Positions 39,560 to 49,413 of a stretch of 64,000 nucleotides of DNA are shown in pieces. The stretch's first letter is position 1. Each line of letters begins with the position of its first letter. Origin of the DNA: DASYLJ01 sp964432595 (GTDB taxonomy: Bacteria; Desulfobacterota; Binatia; DP-6); assembly GCA_964432595.1 (NCBI GenBank), contig CAYSOF010000020.1, positions 65,521 to 129,520 of the forward strand, given 5' to 3'. The notes under the pieces are model-generated. The model made no database searches. It had not been told where the DNA came from and saw only the letters and a list, made by a program, of their open reading frames with translations. Both the position numbers and the translations under genes were made by a program.

Positions 39560-40792
39560 CTATTCGTGGCGCAGCGCCACGATGGGATCGAGCCGCGCGG
39601 CGCGCTGCGCCGGGTAGACGCCGAACACCAGGCCGACGGTGCCCGAGAAGACGAACGCCGCGACGATGGCGAGCGGCGAGATGAGGATCGGCCAGCCCGC
39701 CAGCCGGCCGATCATCACGGCGACGCCCACGCCGAGGAGCGCGCCCAGCACGCCGCCCGCCAGACTCAGCACGATCGATTCGACGAGGAACTGCAGCAGG
39801 ATGTGCCGCGCCTTCGCGCCGACGGCCAGCCGTACGCCGATCTCGCGTGTGCGCTCCGTCACCGAGACGAGCAGCGTGTTCATGATCCCGATGCCGCCGA
39901 CGAGCAGCGAGATCGACGCGATGGCGGCGAGCAGCTGCGACATCACCTTGCTGGCGGCGAGCGACGTCTCGAACATCTCCTGCATGCTGCGCACGGTGAA
40001 GTCGTCGTCCTCGCCGGGCGCGATCCGATGGCGGACGCGCAGCAGATCCTTCACGCGCTCGTCGACGACGGCGACGTCGTGCTCGCCGCGTGCCGAGATG
40101 ACGATCATGTTCACGCTGCCGAGCGCGTCGGTGCCGAGCACGCGACGCTCGGCGGTGCGGAACGGGATCATCGCGACGTCGTCCTGGTCCTGACCCCACG
40201 ACGTCTGTCCCTTGCGGCCGAGTACGCCGATGACCGTGAACGGCACGTTCTTGATGCGAATCGTCGCGCCGAGCGGGTCCTCGCCGGGCGCGAACAGCTC
40301 GTCGACCAGCGACTGGCCCAGCACGACCACCTTCGCGGCGCTGTCGTCCTCCGACGGCGAGAAGAAGCGCCCGGCGCGCAGCGGCCAGTCGCGGACGCGG
40401 AGGAACGACGGCGCCGAGCCCTGGATGCCGGTCGACCAGTTCTTGTTGCCGTAGCTCACCTGCGCGACCTCGCGCTTCACCCACGTCACCTCGGCGATGT
40501 CCTCGAGCTCGCGCGCGAGCGCGCGCGCGTCGGTCGCCGTCAGGGTGTTCGATGAGCCCGAGCCGGCGCGCACGCCGCCGAGCGTCGTCGTGCCGGGCAT
40601 GATCATGACGACGTTCGTCCCGAGGTTCGCGATCTGCGCCTGCACCGCCGCGTTCGCGCCCTGGCCGACGCTCACCATCGCGATCACCGCGGCGACGCCG
40701 ATCACGACCCCGAGCATCGTGAGCGCCGAGCGCAGCGGATTGCGGCGCAGGGCGCGCCAGGCCGTGCGCAGCGTGATCTGCAGCAGCTTCAC
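39560..40792 (-). CDS. MacB-like ABC transporter permease
   Basis: The protein has 410 residues and the MacB/FtsX-type permease layout: one N-terminal helix (RSALTMLGVVIGVAAVIAMVS), a large periplasmic domain of about 230 residues, and three C-terminal helices (LAAIASISLLVGGIGIMNTL and on). The periplasmic part has the MacB_PCD pattern with VMIMPGTT and GLGRKGQ-like turns. The ATPase gene overlaps its 5' end by four bases. With the ATPase and the adaptor gene it forms a tripartite efflux or export system of MacAB type. No outer-membrane TolC gene is nearby. Confidence 0.93.
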   Translation of the reverse strand: MKLLQITLRTAWRALRRNPLRSALTMLGVVIGVAAVIAMVSVGQGANAAVQAQIANLGTNVVMIMPGTTTLGGVRAGSGSSNTLTATDARALARELEDIAEVTWVKREVAQVSYGNKNWSTGIQGSAPSFLRVRDWPLRAGRFFSPSEDDSAAKVVVLGQSLVDELFAPGEDPLGATIRIKNVPFTVIGVLGRKGQTSWGQDQDDVAMIPFRTAERRVLGTDALGSVNMIVISARGEHDVAVVDERVKDLLRVRHRIAPGEDDDFTVRSMQEMFETSLAASKVMSQLLAAIASISLLVGGIGIMNTLLVSVTERTREIGVRLAVGAKARHILLQFLVESIVLSLAGGVLGALLGVGVAVMIGRLAGWPILISPLAIVAAFVFSGTVGLVFGVYPAQRAARLDPIVALRHE

Positions 40793-41499
40793 GCGCGCCC
40801 CCGCGCCGACAGCACGTCGGCCGGCACGCCGTCGGCGACGATGCGGCCGTCGCGCAGCACGATCACGCGGTCGGTACGCTCCGCCACGTCGGGCTCGTGC
40901 GTGACGACCGCGATGGTGAGTCCCTGCTCGACGTTCAGCCGTCGCAGCAGCTGCATGATCTCGTCCGAGTTCGCCGAGTCGAGGTTCCCGGTGGGCTCGT
41001 CGGCGAGGATGAGGCGCGGATGCGTGGCGAGCGCGCGGGCGATCGCCACGCGCTGCTGCTGGCCGCCGGAGAGCTGGCTCGGGAGCCGGTCGCCCAGGCC
41101 CGCGAGCCCGACGGCCTCGAGCGACGAGGCCGCGCGCGCGGCATGCTCCGCGAGCGGCACGTCGCCGTAGACCAGCGGCAGCGTGACGTTCTCGCTCGCC
41201 GACGTGCGGGACAGCAGGTTGAAGCTCTGGAAGACGAAGCCGATCTTGCGATTGCGAATCTCGGCGCGTGCGTCCGCGTCGAGGCGGCCGACGTCGTCGC
41301 CGTCGAGCCGGTACGTGCCGCTGGTGGGACGGTCGAGGCAGCCCAGCAGGTTCAGCAACGTCGACTTGCCCGAGCCCGACGCGCCCATGATCGCGACGAG
41401 TGCGCCGTCGGGCACGTCGAGGGAGACGCCGCGCAGCGCCTCGACGACGTTGCCGGCGCCGAGCGCGTAGCTCTTGCGGAGGTCCTGGACCGCGATCAT
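40789..41499 (-). CDS. MacB-like ABC transporter ATPase (LolD-type)
   Basis: This 236-residue ATPase has Walker A MGASGSGKST, the Q-loop segment VFQSFNLL, the signature SGGQQQRVAIA and Walker B LILADEP, followed by the H-loop in VVTHEPD. It belongs to the MacB/LolD group by the RSYALGAGNVVEAL start and the NLDSANSDEIMQLL segment. Its stop overlaps the permease start, and it begins 13 bases after the adaptor stop. The three genes form one operon, transcribed adaptor, ATPase, permease. The substrate is unknown; MacAB systems export peptides, lipids or drugs. Confidence 0.93.
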   Translation of the reverse strand: MIAVQDLRKSYALGAGNVVEALRGVSLDVPDGALVAIMGASGSGKSTLLNLLGCLDRPTSGTYRLDGDDVGRLDADARAEIRNRKIGFVFQSFNLLSRTSASENVTLPLVYGDVPLAEHAARAASSLEAVGLAGLGDRLPSQLSGGQQQRVAIARALATHPRLILADEPTGNLDSANSDEIMQLLRRLNVEQGLTIAVVTHEPDVAERTDRVIVLRDGRIVADGVPADVLSARGRA

Positions 41500-41512
41500 C
41501 GGGTGTCTCGGG

Positions 41513-42700
41513 TCAGCGCCGGCGTCCGCCGCCGAACGACGGCAGCTGCGGGCGCTGCGCGCCCGCATCGGGGTCGCGTTGGATGGCGGTGACGACGCGT
41601 GCGCCCGGCTCGAGGCCCGAGACGATCTCCGTGAAGCGTTCGTCGGCAATGCCGGTCGTGACGGCGACCGGCTCGAGCTTCTCGTTCGGGCCGACGACCC
41701 ACACCGTCGAGCCGCCACGCGCCGGCGGCGGCTCGGCGGCGCCGGAGAGGTCCGGCGGCGGGCGGAAGCGCAACGCGCTGGTCGGCACGCGAAGCGCGTC
41801 GTCGCGCGTCGCCGTGGTGATCGTGACGTTCGCCGTCATGCCGGGCTTGAGCTTCATCGCGGCGTTGTCGACGGCGACGAGCACCTCGTACGTGACGACG
41901 TTCGCGACGGTGATCGGCGAGTTGCGGACCTGCGTGACGCGGCCGGCGAACGGCGCGCCGGGGTAGGCGTCCACGGTGAACGACACGTCCTGCCCGACGG
42001 CGACGCCGCCGATGTCCGACTCGCTGACGCTCGCGTTCACCTCCATGCGCGCGAGATCGGCGGCGACCAGGAAGAGCGTCGGCGTCTGGAAGCTCGCGGC
42101 GACGGTCTGTCCCTTCGAGACGTTGCGCGCGACGACGACGCCGTCGACCGGTGCCACGATGTCGGTGTACGCGAGGCTCACCTTGGCGTCCTGCAGCTTC
42201 GCCTCGGACGACGCGAGCGCCGCCTCCTCGAGCGCGATCTGCGCCTGCGCCTGCTTCGCGTCGCTCGACGCCGCGTCGAACTCGCTGCGTGACACGATGC
42301 CCTGCGCGACCAGCTGCTGGGCGCGCTGGAGGTTCGTCGCCTTCAGGTCGCGGTCGGCGCGCGCCTTGGCCACGCGCGCTCGCGCGTTGGCGACGTCGGC
42401 CTCGGCGCCATCCACCTTCATCTGGAACGGCCGCGGGTCGATCTTGGCGAGCAGCTGCCCGCGTTGCACCGGCGTGTTGTAGTCGGCGAGGATGTCCTGG
42501 ATGGGGCCCGACACGTAGGTCCCCACCTGCACGGTCTCGACGGGATTCACGGTGCCCGTCGCCGTCACGGTGGAGGTGAGCGGTCCCCGCTCGACGACCG
42601 ACGTCACCAGGGCGGGCGCCTCGCTCCGGCCGCTCGGCCAGAGGAGGTACACCACAGCCAGGATCACCAGGGCCACCGCGACCGACACCACGCGCCGCAT
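41513..42700 (-). CDS. MacA-like periplasmic adaptor (HlyD family)
   Basis: The protein has 395 residues. An N-terminal helix (VVSVAVALVILAVVYLLW) anchors it. The membrane fusion pattern follows: the lipoyl half-motif PVQRGQLLAKIDPRPFQ, a long helical hairpin (about 85-180, coiled coil), the second lipoyl half (SLAYTDIVAPVDGVVV) and beta-barrel segments (VSFTVDAYPG; MTANVTITTA). The Gly/Arg-rich C-terminal tail is short. It links the MacB-like transporter to an outer-membrane channel. I chose the ATG at 42700 because the membrane helix starts there; the frame is open to 42769. Confidence 0.92.
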   Translation of the reverse strand: MRRVVSVAVALVILAVVYLLWPSGRSEAPALVTSVVERGPLTSTVTATGTVNPVETVQVGTYVSGPIQDILADYNTPVQRGQLLAKIDPRPFQMKVDGAEADVANARARVAKARADRDLKATNLQRAQQLVAQGIVSRSEFDAASSDAKQAQAQIALEEAALASSEAKLQDAKVSLAYTDIVAPVDGVVVARNVSKGQTVAASFQTPTLFLVAADLARMEVNASVSESDIGGVAVGQDVSFTVDAYPGAPFAGRVTQVRNSPITVANVVTYEVLVAVDNAAMKLKPGMTANVTITTATRDDALRVPTSALRFRPPPDLSGAAEPPPARGGSTVWVVGPNEKLEPVAVTTGIADERFTEIVSGLEPGARVVTAIQRDPDAGAQRPQLPSFGGGRRR

Positions 42701-42831
42701 TGCCGTCACATCATGCGGCCGCTCGGGCCCGCGCGCCAGGGCCGCGCTTGCGATTCGCCCCGGTTCCAAGGAACAAAGACCCTGCCTCGGCCCTCGCTCC
42801 CGACCGCGATTCCTTGCGCCAGGAAGGACCC

Positions 42832-44232
42832 ATGAAGCTCAAGAAGGCACTGGTCACCGTCGTCAAGACGATCATCACCATCGGCATCTTCGTCTCGTTG
42901 TTCGTCGAGTTCGGCGGCGGCGTCGTCGCCGTCTCGCGCCAGGGCTTCGCCGACGGCTCGATCTTCTACCGGAGCAACCCGGCCATGCCCGGGTTCGTCG
43001 GCCGGATGAAGGCGAAGGTGACGGGTGCCGCGTTGCCCGATCCCTACGAGCCGCTCGCGGGCGACAAGGTCTGCACGCTCGCGCTCGAAGGGCTGCCGGT
43101 GTTCGTCCGCACCGAGTCGGGCGAGATCGTCAAGTTCCGCGCGCTCCACCACTGCGCCGACGGGAAGCTCGACCAGGTGATGGCCGGTCCCGAGCAGGAC
43201 GAGAAGATCCCGCTCGCCGCCGCGACCGGCGCCACGGTGTGGGTCGAGAAGCAAGGCAGCCAGCGCGTGCCGATGACCGTCGAGGACCTGTGGCACGAGG
43301 TCCGCAACGTCGACCTCGCGGTCTTCATCCCGTGGGTCCTGCTCGCGACGTTCGTGAAGCTGCTCGGCATCATGGCCAACATCGTCCGCTGGCAGGTGCT
43401 GCTGGCCGGCCAGGATCTCAACTTCGGCTTCGGCTGGCTCACCGCCAGCTACTTCGTCGGCCGGTTCTTCGGCATCGTCATGCCGTCGACGCTCGGTCTC
43501 GACGGCTGGCGCCTCTACGACACGATCCGCATCTCGCGGAAGCCGGTCGAGTGCGCCACGGTGCTCGCGATCGAGCGCGTCACCGGGCTCGTCGGGCTCC
43601 TCGCGACGATCCTCCTGTTCATGCCGTTCGCCGACCTGCAGGGCCGCGGCATCGCCGACGTCCTGCAGAGCATGGCGGCGCCGCTCGGCGCGGCGCTGCT
43701 CTTCGGGCTCATGCTGCTGCTGAAGCCGGAGCTGTTCACGCGCATCATCGCGCTCGTGCCGATCGCGAAGGTGCGCAACTTCCTGCAGAGCGCAATTCGC
43801 AGCGCCACGGCCTACTCCACGCGTCGCAGCGCGCTCGTCATCGCGCTGCTCTGCGCCGTCTTCGGGCAGATCACGACGATGGCCATGTACTTCGGCAACG
43901 CCATGGCCCTCGGCGTCGAGAACGTCACCGTGATGCAGGTCTTCTACGCGGCCGCCGTGATGACGCTCTTCACGTTCCTGATTCCCACCGCGGCGGGCGA
44001 GGGCGTGCGCGAGCTGATGTTCGTCGAGATGCTCGGTGGACGCATTCCGACGGCGAAGGCGTTCCTGATCGGGCACATCGGGTTCTGGATCGAGAAGCTG
44101 CTGCTCTCGTTCCAGGGCGGCATCTTCCTCATCTGGGCGCCGAAGTCGTACCAGCGCGTCACGAAGGAAGACCTCGAGCGCCTGAAGGAAGAGACCGCGC
44201 GCGAGCAGGCGGCCCGCGTCAGCGCGGCCTGA
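42832..44232 (+). CDS. flippase-like membrane protein (AglD/MprF membrane-domain family)
   Basis: The protein has 466 residues. One helix at 10-28 is followed by a soluble insertion of about 110 residues (ending VPMTVEDLWHEVRNVD), which is not in the minimal family. About seven further helices follow. Marks of the LPG-synthase-like flippase family are RWQVLLAGQDLNFGFGW and FFGIVMPSTLGLDGWRLYD and the following AIERVTGLVG. A role in moving or modifying lipids is inferred. It is the second such protein in the window (the other is at 30774) and differs by the insertion. A strong bidirectional terminator follows. Confidence 0.85.
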   Translation: MKLKKALVTVVKTIITIGIFVSLFVEFGGGVVAVSRQGFADGSIFYRSNPAMPGFVGRMKAKVTGAALPDPYEPLAGDKVCTLALEGLPVFVRTESGEIVKFRALHHCADGKLDQVMAGPEQDEKIPLAAATGATVWVEKQGSQRVPMTVEDLWHEVRNVDLAVFIPWVLLATFVKLLGIMANIVRWQVLLAGQDLNFGFGWLTASYFVGRFFGIVMPSTLGLDGWRLYDTIRISRKPVECATVLAIERVTGLVGLLATILLFMPFADLQGRGIADVLQSMAAPLGAALLFGLMLLLKPELFTRIIALVPIAKVRNFLQSAIRSATAYSTRRSALVIALLCAVFGQITTMAMYFGNAMALGVENVTVMQVFYAAAVMTLFTFLIPTAAGEGVRELMFVEMLGGRIPTAKAFLIGHIGFWIEKLLLSFQGGIFLIWAPKSYQRVTKEDLERLKEETAREQAARVSAA

Positions 44233-44246
44233 GCCCCGTACGTGAA

Positions 44247-44278
44247 AACGGCGGCGGAACCGAAGTCCCGCCGCCGTT
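44247..44278. terminator. bidirectional rho-independent terminator between flippase-like gene and glnA
   Basis: A perfect 11-bp stem, AACGGCGGCGG (44247-44257) with CCGCCGCCGTT (44268-44278), encloses a 10-base loop. Minus-strand reading ends with a short T run (TTTT before CACG). It lies between the stops of two convergent genes and can serve both. Confidence 0.8.
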
Positions 44279-44282
44279 GGGC

Positions 44283-45740
<1,458 letters not shown>

Positions 45741-45790
45741 GCATTCCCTCCTACCCTAGGGCGCTGCGCTCACCTGGATCGTGGATCTTC

Positions 45791-46129
45791 TCAGATGGCG
45801 TCACCGCCACGTTCACCGGTCCGGATGCGGATGACCTCGTCGATCGGCAGGACGAAGATCTTGCCGTCGCCGATGCGACCCGTACGGGCCGCCTTCTCGA
45901 TCGTCTCGACGACCTCACCCACCTGTTCGTCGCGCACGATGATCTCGAGCTTCACCTTCGGGAGGAAATCGACGACGTACTCTGCGCCGCGGTACAGCTC
46001 CGTGTGGCCCTTCTGCCGTCCGAAACCCTTCACCTCGCTGACGGTGAGGCCCTGCACACCGATCGCCGACAGGCTCTCCTTCACCTCGTCCAGCTTGAAG
46101 GGTTTGATGATCGCCTCGACTTTTTTCAT
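45791..46129 (-). CDS. glnK: nitrogen regulatory protein PII
   Basis: This 112-residue protein has all PII marks: the MKKVEAIIKPFKLDEVKE start, the T-loop with Tyr51 (GAEYVVDF), the B-loop TGRIGDGKIFV and the C-loop R-T-G-E-R. Tyr51 is the uridylylation site. PII senses 2-oxoglutarate and ATP/ADP and controls glutamine synthetase, transporters or NtrB. glnA follows directly on the same strand. The name glnK or glnB cannot be settled from sequence alone, although pairing with glnA is common for both. A sigma-54 site lies about 240 bases upstream. Confidence 0.95.
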   Translation of the reverse strand: MKKVEAIIKPFKLDEVKESLSAIGVQGLTVSEVKGFGRQKGHTELYRGAEYVVDFLPKVKLEIIVRDEQVGEVVETIEKAARTGRIGDGKIFVLPIDEVIRIRTGERGGDAI

Positions 46130-46484
46130 GGTCGCGCCTCCAGATTCGCCTGCCAGGTCGCGGGTCCCGCCCCCCGTGGGACGGGTGCCCGGCTATAGAG
46201 ATGGCACATCGATCACTCCTCGCGCTTCGCTGCAACCCTGTTCGCCGTGATCGGGCCGGGTGGCGTCACGCACGCGCGCCGCGCGCAACAGGTCCTGCAC
46301 GCGCGCGGGCCCGACGTTTCGTACCGATGGCGATCACCTCCTTGAGCTGCAGAAGGTAGCCGTCAGCAACCCGGGTGCCATGGATGGGCCACGCGACGGA
46401 ATCGGGAACGCTGGCGAATCCGTCGCGCGCGCTCGGTCGCTTGCCTCGGGAACGGGCAGTGCCTGCTTCTTGAGCAGGACGGGA
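46130..46484. other. intergenic region with glnK control signals
   Basis: The 355 bases between the glnK start and the next gene hold one clear signal, the sigma-54 promoter at 46366-46380. The leader from there to glnK would be about 225 bases. I saw no further gene, no reliable NtrC site pair and no strong terminator in it. Confidence 0.5.
46366..46380 (-). promoter_or_regulatory. sigma-54 promoter of glnK-glnA
   Basis: On the minus strand TGGCAC (46380-46375), 5 bases, TTGC (46369-46366) match the -24/-12 consensus fully, including the following T. Transcription should start near 46355. Sigma-54 control of glnK/glnA by NtrC is standard in proteobacteria and supports the call. Confidence 0.75.
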
Positions 46485-47132
46485 TCAGATCCGGATTCGG
46501 GACCGTCGATCGCGCCAGCGTTGCATGAGACGGCTGGCCATCCAGCCGACGAAGCCGCCGGCGACGAGGAAGATCGCGGCGGCGCTCGCCGTGCCCTCGA
46601 TGGGCACCGAGCTCGGACCTGCCGGGTCGGGTCCGCGCGCATCGAGTCGGCGCGCCAGCTCCTGCTGCGCGGTGGCGAGGCGGCTGACCTCGCCGCGGAG
46701 CTGCTCGAGCGCGGCGGCGGAGTCCGGACGGTTGCGCAGCGCCTCGACCTCGGCACGCAGGGAGCGCAGGTCGTCCGGTGTGCCGGCGGCTGCAATCGTC
46801 GGCGGCGGAGCTGCGTCGGCACGCGCGACGGTGGTGGCGGTTTCGACGCCGTCGACGGGGGCCGCCGCCGTCGCGAAATGGTCGCCCCAGACGTAGCCGC
46901 CGCGACCGTCGGGCAGCTGAATGCGACGCCAGCCGGACTTCTCCTCGACCACCTCGACGACCGTACCGGCCTCGACCCATCCGAGCAGGGTCGTCTGCTT
47001 GCTCGGCCCCTCGCGAAGGCGGGCCTTGATGCGCAAGGTGGCTTCCGCAGCCTCCGCTCCGGACGACAGCGCGAAGAGGAGCGGGAGGGCCACGGCCCCC
47101 GTCGCCGACCACCTCCGCAACACCCTCCTCAC
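46485..47132 (-). CDS. SH3-domain membrane-anchored protein (TIGR04211-like)
   Basis: This 215-residue protein has a signal peptide (VALPLLFALSSGAEA), then a bacterial SH3 domain (LRIKARLREGPSKQTTLLG, VVEEKSGWRRIQLPDGRGGYV). A coiled-coil region follows (LRAEVEALRNRPDSAAALEQ), then a C-terminal membrane helix (AAAIFLVAGGFVGWMASRL) with a basic tail. This is the layout of YgiM-like 'SH3 and anchor' proteins. It probably binds peptidoglycan or a periplasmic partner from the membrane. The gene points towards glnK with the sigma-54 site between them. Confidence 0.85.
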   Translation of the reverse strand: MRRVLRRWSATGAVALPLLFALSSGAEAAEATLRIKARLREGPSKQTTLLGWVEAGTVVEVVEEKSGWRRIQLPDGRGGYVWGDHFATAAAPVDGVETATTVARADAAPPPTIAAAGTPDDLRSLRAEVEALRNRPDSAAALEQLRGEVSRLATAQQELARRLDARGPDPAGPSSVPIEGTASAAAIFLVAGGFVGWMASRLMQRWRDRRSRIRI

Positions 47133-47172
47133 CCCGGTCTTCGCCTCATCGCTGGATCGAGCTGATCGAGAA

Positions 47173-47250
<78 letters not shown>

Positions 47251-47386
47251 TGCAGTTCTCCAGCGCGGTTTCGCGAGTTAACACACGCGCTCCAGAAAGG
47301 AAAGGTTGCACGTGCCCGCGCGACGTTTCGTTGCGGCCGGTGCTTCGCACGGCCCACGGCGGCACGCAACCGCGGGGCACGGGCGC

Positions 47387-47401
47387 TGGCACGTCGCTTG
47401 C
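47387..47401 (+). promoter_or_regulatory. sigma-54 promoter of the ComEA-like gene
   Basis: TGGCAC (47387-47392), 5 bases (GTCGC), TTGC (47398-47401) give a full -24/-12 match. Transcription should start near 47413, leaving a 35-base leader with a strong AGGAGGAGGAA ribosome site before the start at 47448. Confidence 0.75.
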
Positions 47402-47447
47402 GCTGCGCACCTGGGACGCCGACGTCACGGCGTCAGGAGGAGGAACG

Positions 47448-47771
47448 ATGGTGAAGCTCATGAGGGACTTCGGACGGATCGTGGCGATGGGCGTCCTCTG
47501 CGGCATGGTGCTCGGTGGGACGCCGGCCCTCGCGGCGTCGGCCGCGGGCAGCAAGGTCAACGTGAACACGGCGACGGCGGGCGAGCTCGCGCAGCTGCCG
47601 GGCATCGGCCCGTCGAAGGCGCAGGCGATCGTCGACCATCGCGCGAAGCAGCCGTTCGCCAAGGTCGACGATCTCGCGAAGGTGAAGGGCATCGGCGACA
47701 AGCTGCTCGAGAGCCTGCGCGACCAGGTCACCGTCGGCGACGCTCCGTCGCCGGCGGGCCGCGGGAGCTGA
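47448..47771 (+). CDS. ComEA-like helix-hairpin-helix protein
   Basis: This 107-residue protein has a signal peptide (AMGVLCGMVLGGTPALAASA). The mature part is a double helix-hairpin-helix DNA-binding unit: KVNVNTATAGELAQLPGIGPSKAQAIVDHR and KVDDLAKVKGIGDKLLESLR. It matches the DNA-binding part of ComEA, which pulls incoming DNA through the periplasm in naturally competent bacteria. It has no membrane helix beyond the signal peptide. The sigma-54 site directly upstream and the same kind of site before the pil operon at 54972 suggest joint control of pili and DNA uptake. No ComEC gene is in the window. Confidence 0.88.
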   Translation: MVKLMRDFGRIVAMGVLCGMVLGGTPALAASAAGSKVNVNTATAGELAQLPGIGPSKAQAIVDHRAKQPFAKVDDLAKVKGIGDKLLESLRDQVTVGDAPSPAGRGS

Positions 47772-47888
47772 TCCCGCGGCGTGTGGCCGGATTCGGGGGG
47801 CGGGCCGACTAACATGGGCGGGCGGTCCGTCCCCCCCGGCCTGTGCGCGTTCGTTGACAGCGGACGCGTCGATCGTCAGAAGCGCCGC

Positions 47889-48182
47889 ATGACGAAGACC
47901 CTGCTCGCGCTGCTCGCCGTCACGCTGCTCTCGTCCGGACCGTCGTTCGCCGCCGAGCCGACGCCGGTCACGCTCGGCGACACGCAGGGCATCGCGGCGC
48001 TGCTGAAGGCGCGCGTCGGCTCGCCCGTGCAGCTGATGCTCCGCGGCGGCGGCGACGTCGGCGGCACGGTCGTGAAGGTCGGCAGCGACGCCGTCCACGT
48101 CGGCCAGCTCACGGGCAAGGACTTCTACGACGCGGTGGTCGCCCTCGACGCGATCGCGGCGGTCGTCGTGCGGGTGCGATAG
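47889..48182 (+). CDS. small periplasmic protein of unknown function
   Basis: This 97-residue protein has a signal peptide (LLALLAVTLLSSGPSFA). The mature 75 residues start with PVTLGDTQGIAALLKARVGS and have a beta-rich middle with repeated Gly (LMLRGGGDVGGTVVKVGSD). I chose the ATG at 47889 because the signal peptide starts there; the frame is open about 36 codons upstream. No family is recognised. It follows the ComEA-like gene after 117 bases on the same strand and may be separate from it. Confidence 0.6.
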   Translation: MTKTLLALLAVTLLSSGPSFAAEPTPVTLGDTQGIAALLKARVGSPVQLMLRGGGDVGGTVVKVGSDAVHVGQLTGKDFYDAVVALDAIAAVVVRVR

Positions 48183-48287
48183 AGCTCGACCCCAGACCAG
48201 GTCTTCGCACGAAGGCGAGAGCGCAGAGGTGAGGTACGCCCAACATAATGCCGCGACCAGCAAGCCGGCGCGGCACTTGGGCGGTGA

Positions 48288-49367
48288 CTAACGCCCCAGC
48301 GCGGCGTGGCGGAGCGCGTGGTCGGCGACGACGAGCGCCGCCATCGCCTCCACCATCGGCACCGCGCGCGGCAGGACGCACGGGTCGTGGCGGCCGCGGC
48401 CGGTGATCGTCGTGTCTTCGCCAGCCGTGCTGACCGTGTCCTGCGTGCGCATGACCGTGGCCGTCGGCTTGAATGCGACGCGGAACCACACCGTCTCGCC
48501 GTTCGTGATGCCGCCCTGCACGCCGCCGCTGCGGTTCGTGCGCGTCCGGACGCGGTCGCCCTCCATGTAGAAGGCGTCGTTGTGCTCGAGTCCGGTGAGG
48601 TCCGTGCCGGCGAAGCCCGACCCGATCTCGAAGCCCTTGCTCGCGGGCAGGCTCAACATGGCGCGGGCGAGGTCGGCCTCGAGCCGGTCGAACACCGGCT
48701 CGCCCCACCCGGGAGGGCAGCCGCGGACGGCGCACGTGACGACGCCGCCGAGCGAGTTGCCGTCCTTCCGCGCGGCCTCGACCGCGGCGATCATCTCGGC
48801 GGCGCGCGCCGGATCCGGGCAACGGATCGGCGTCGCCTCGACCTGAGCCCGTGTGACGGCGTCGACGTCGGCCTCGGCGACGAGCCGCCCGACCTTCGAC
48901 ACCCACGAGACGACGTCGACCTTCCAGCGCTCGCGCAGCAGCACGCGGGCGATCGCGCCGGCGGCCACCCGACCCGCGGTCTCGCGCGCGCTGGTGCGGC
49001 CCCCGCCGCGATGGTCCCGGATGCCGTATTTGGCCTGGTACGTGTAGTCGGCATGGCTGGGCCGGTACTTGGCCGCGACCTCGCTGTAGTCGCCCGAGCG
49101 TTGGTCTTCGTTCGGGATCAGCAGGCTGATCGGCGTGCCGAGCGTCCGCCCCTCGAACACGCCGCTCAGGATGCGGACCGTGTCCGACTCCTTCCGCTGC
49201 GTGACGAGGTGGCTCTGGCCTGGGGCCCGGCGGTCCAGCTCGGGCTGGATGTCGGCTTCGGAGAGGGGCAGCAGCGACGGACACCCGTCGACGACCGCGC
49301 CGATCGCGCCGCCGTGCGATTCGCCCCAGGTGGTCACCCGGAACAGCGTGCCGAACGTGTTGCCCAC
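48288..49367 (-). CDS. aroC: chorismate synthase
   Basis: AroC converts EPSP to chorismate with reduced FMN as cofactor, the last common step to the aromatic amino acids. The protein has 359 residues, normal for the family. Marks are TTWGESHGGAIGAVVDG, GQSHLVTQRKESD, RPSHADYTYQAKYGIRDHRGGGRTSARET and the SGGVQGGITNGE segment. aroK and aroB of the same pathway lie at 60037 and 60554. The gene is divergent from nothing close; rsmB lies upstream on the same strand, 46 bases away. Confidence 0.97.
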   Translation of the reverse strand: MGNTFGTLFRVTTWGESHGGAIGAVVDGCPSLLPLSEADIQPELDRRAPGQSHLVTQRKESDTVRILSGVFEGRTLGTPISLLIPNEDQRSGDYSEVAAKYRPSHADYTYQAKYGIRDHRGGGRTSARETAGRVAAGAIARVLLRERWKVDVVSWVSKVGRLVAEADVDAVTRAQVEATPIRCPDPARAAEMIAAVEAARKDGNSLGGVVTCAVRGCPPGWGEPVFDRLEADLARAMLSLPASKGFEIGSGFAGTDLTGLEHNDAFYMEGDRVRTRTNRSGGVQGGITNGETVWFRVAFKPTATVMRTQDTVSTAGEDTTITGRGRHDPCVLPRAVPMVEAMAALVVADHALRHAALGR

Positions 49368-49413
49368 AGACCGTGCATCCTAACAGCCCGCCACGGAACT
49401 CTCCACGACGAGG

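Noticed and set aside
46204..46219. TGGCAC on the plus strand as a sigma-54 site
   Set aside because: The -12 element is absent (TCAC in place of TTGC), and no plus-strand gene follows nearby.
48183..48287. A terminator between the small periplasmic gene and aroC
   Set aside because: Only weak self-complementarity (CTTCG with CGAAG) was seen, too short for a confident call.
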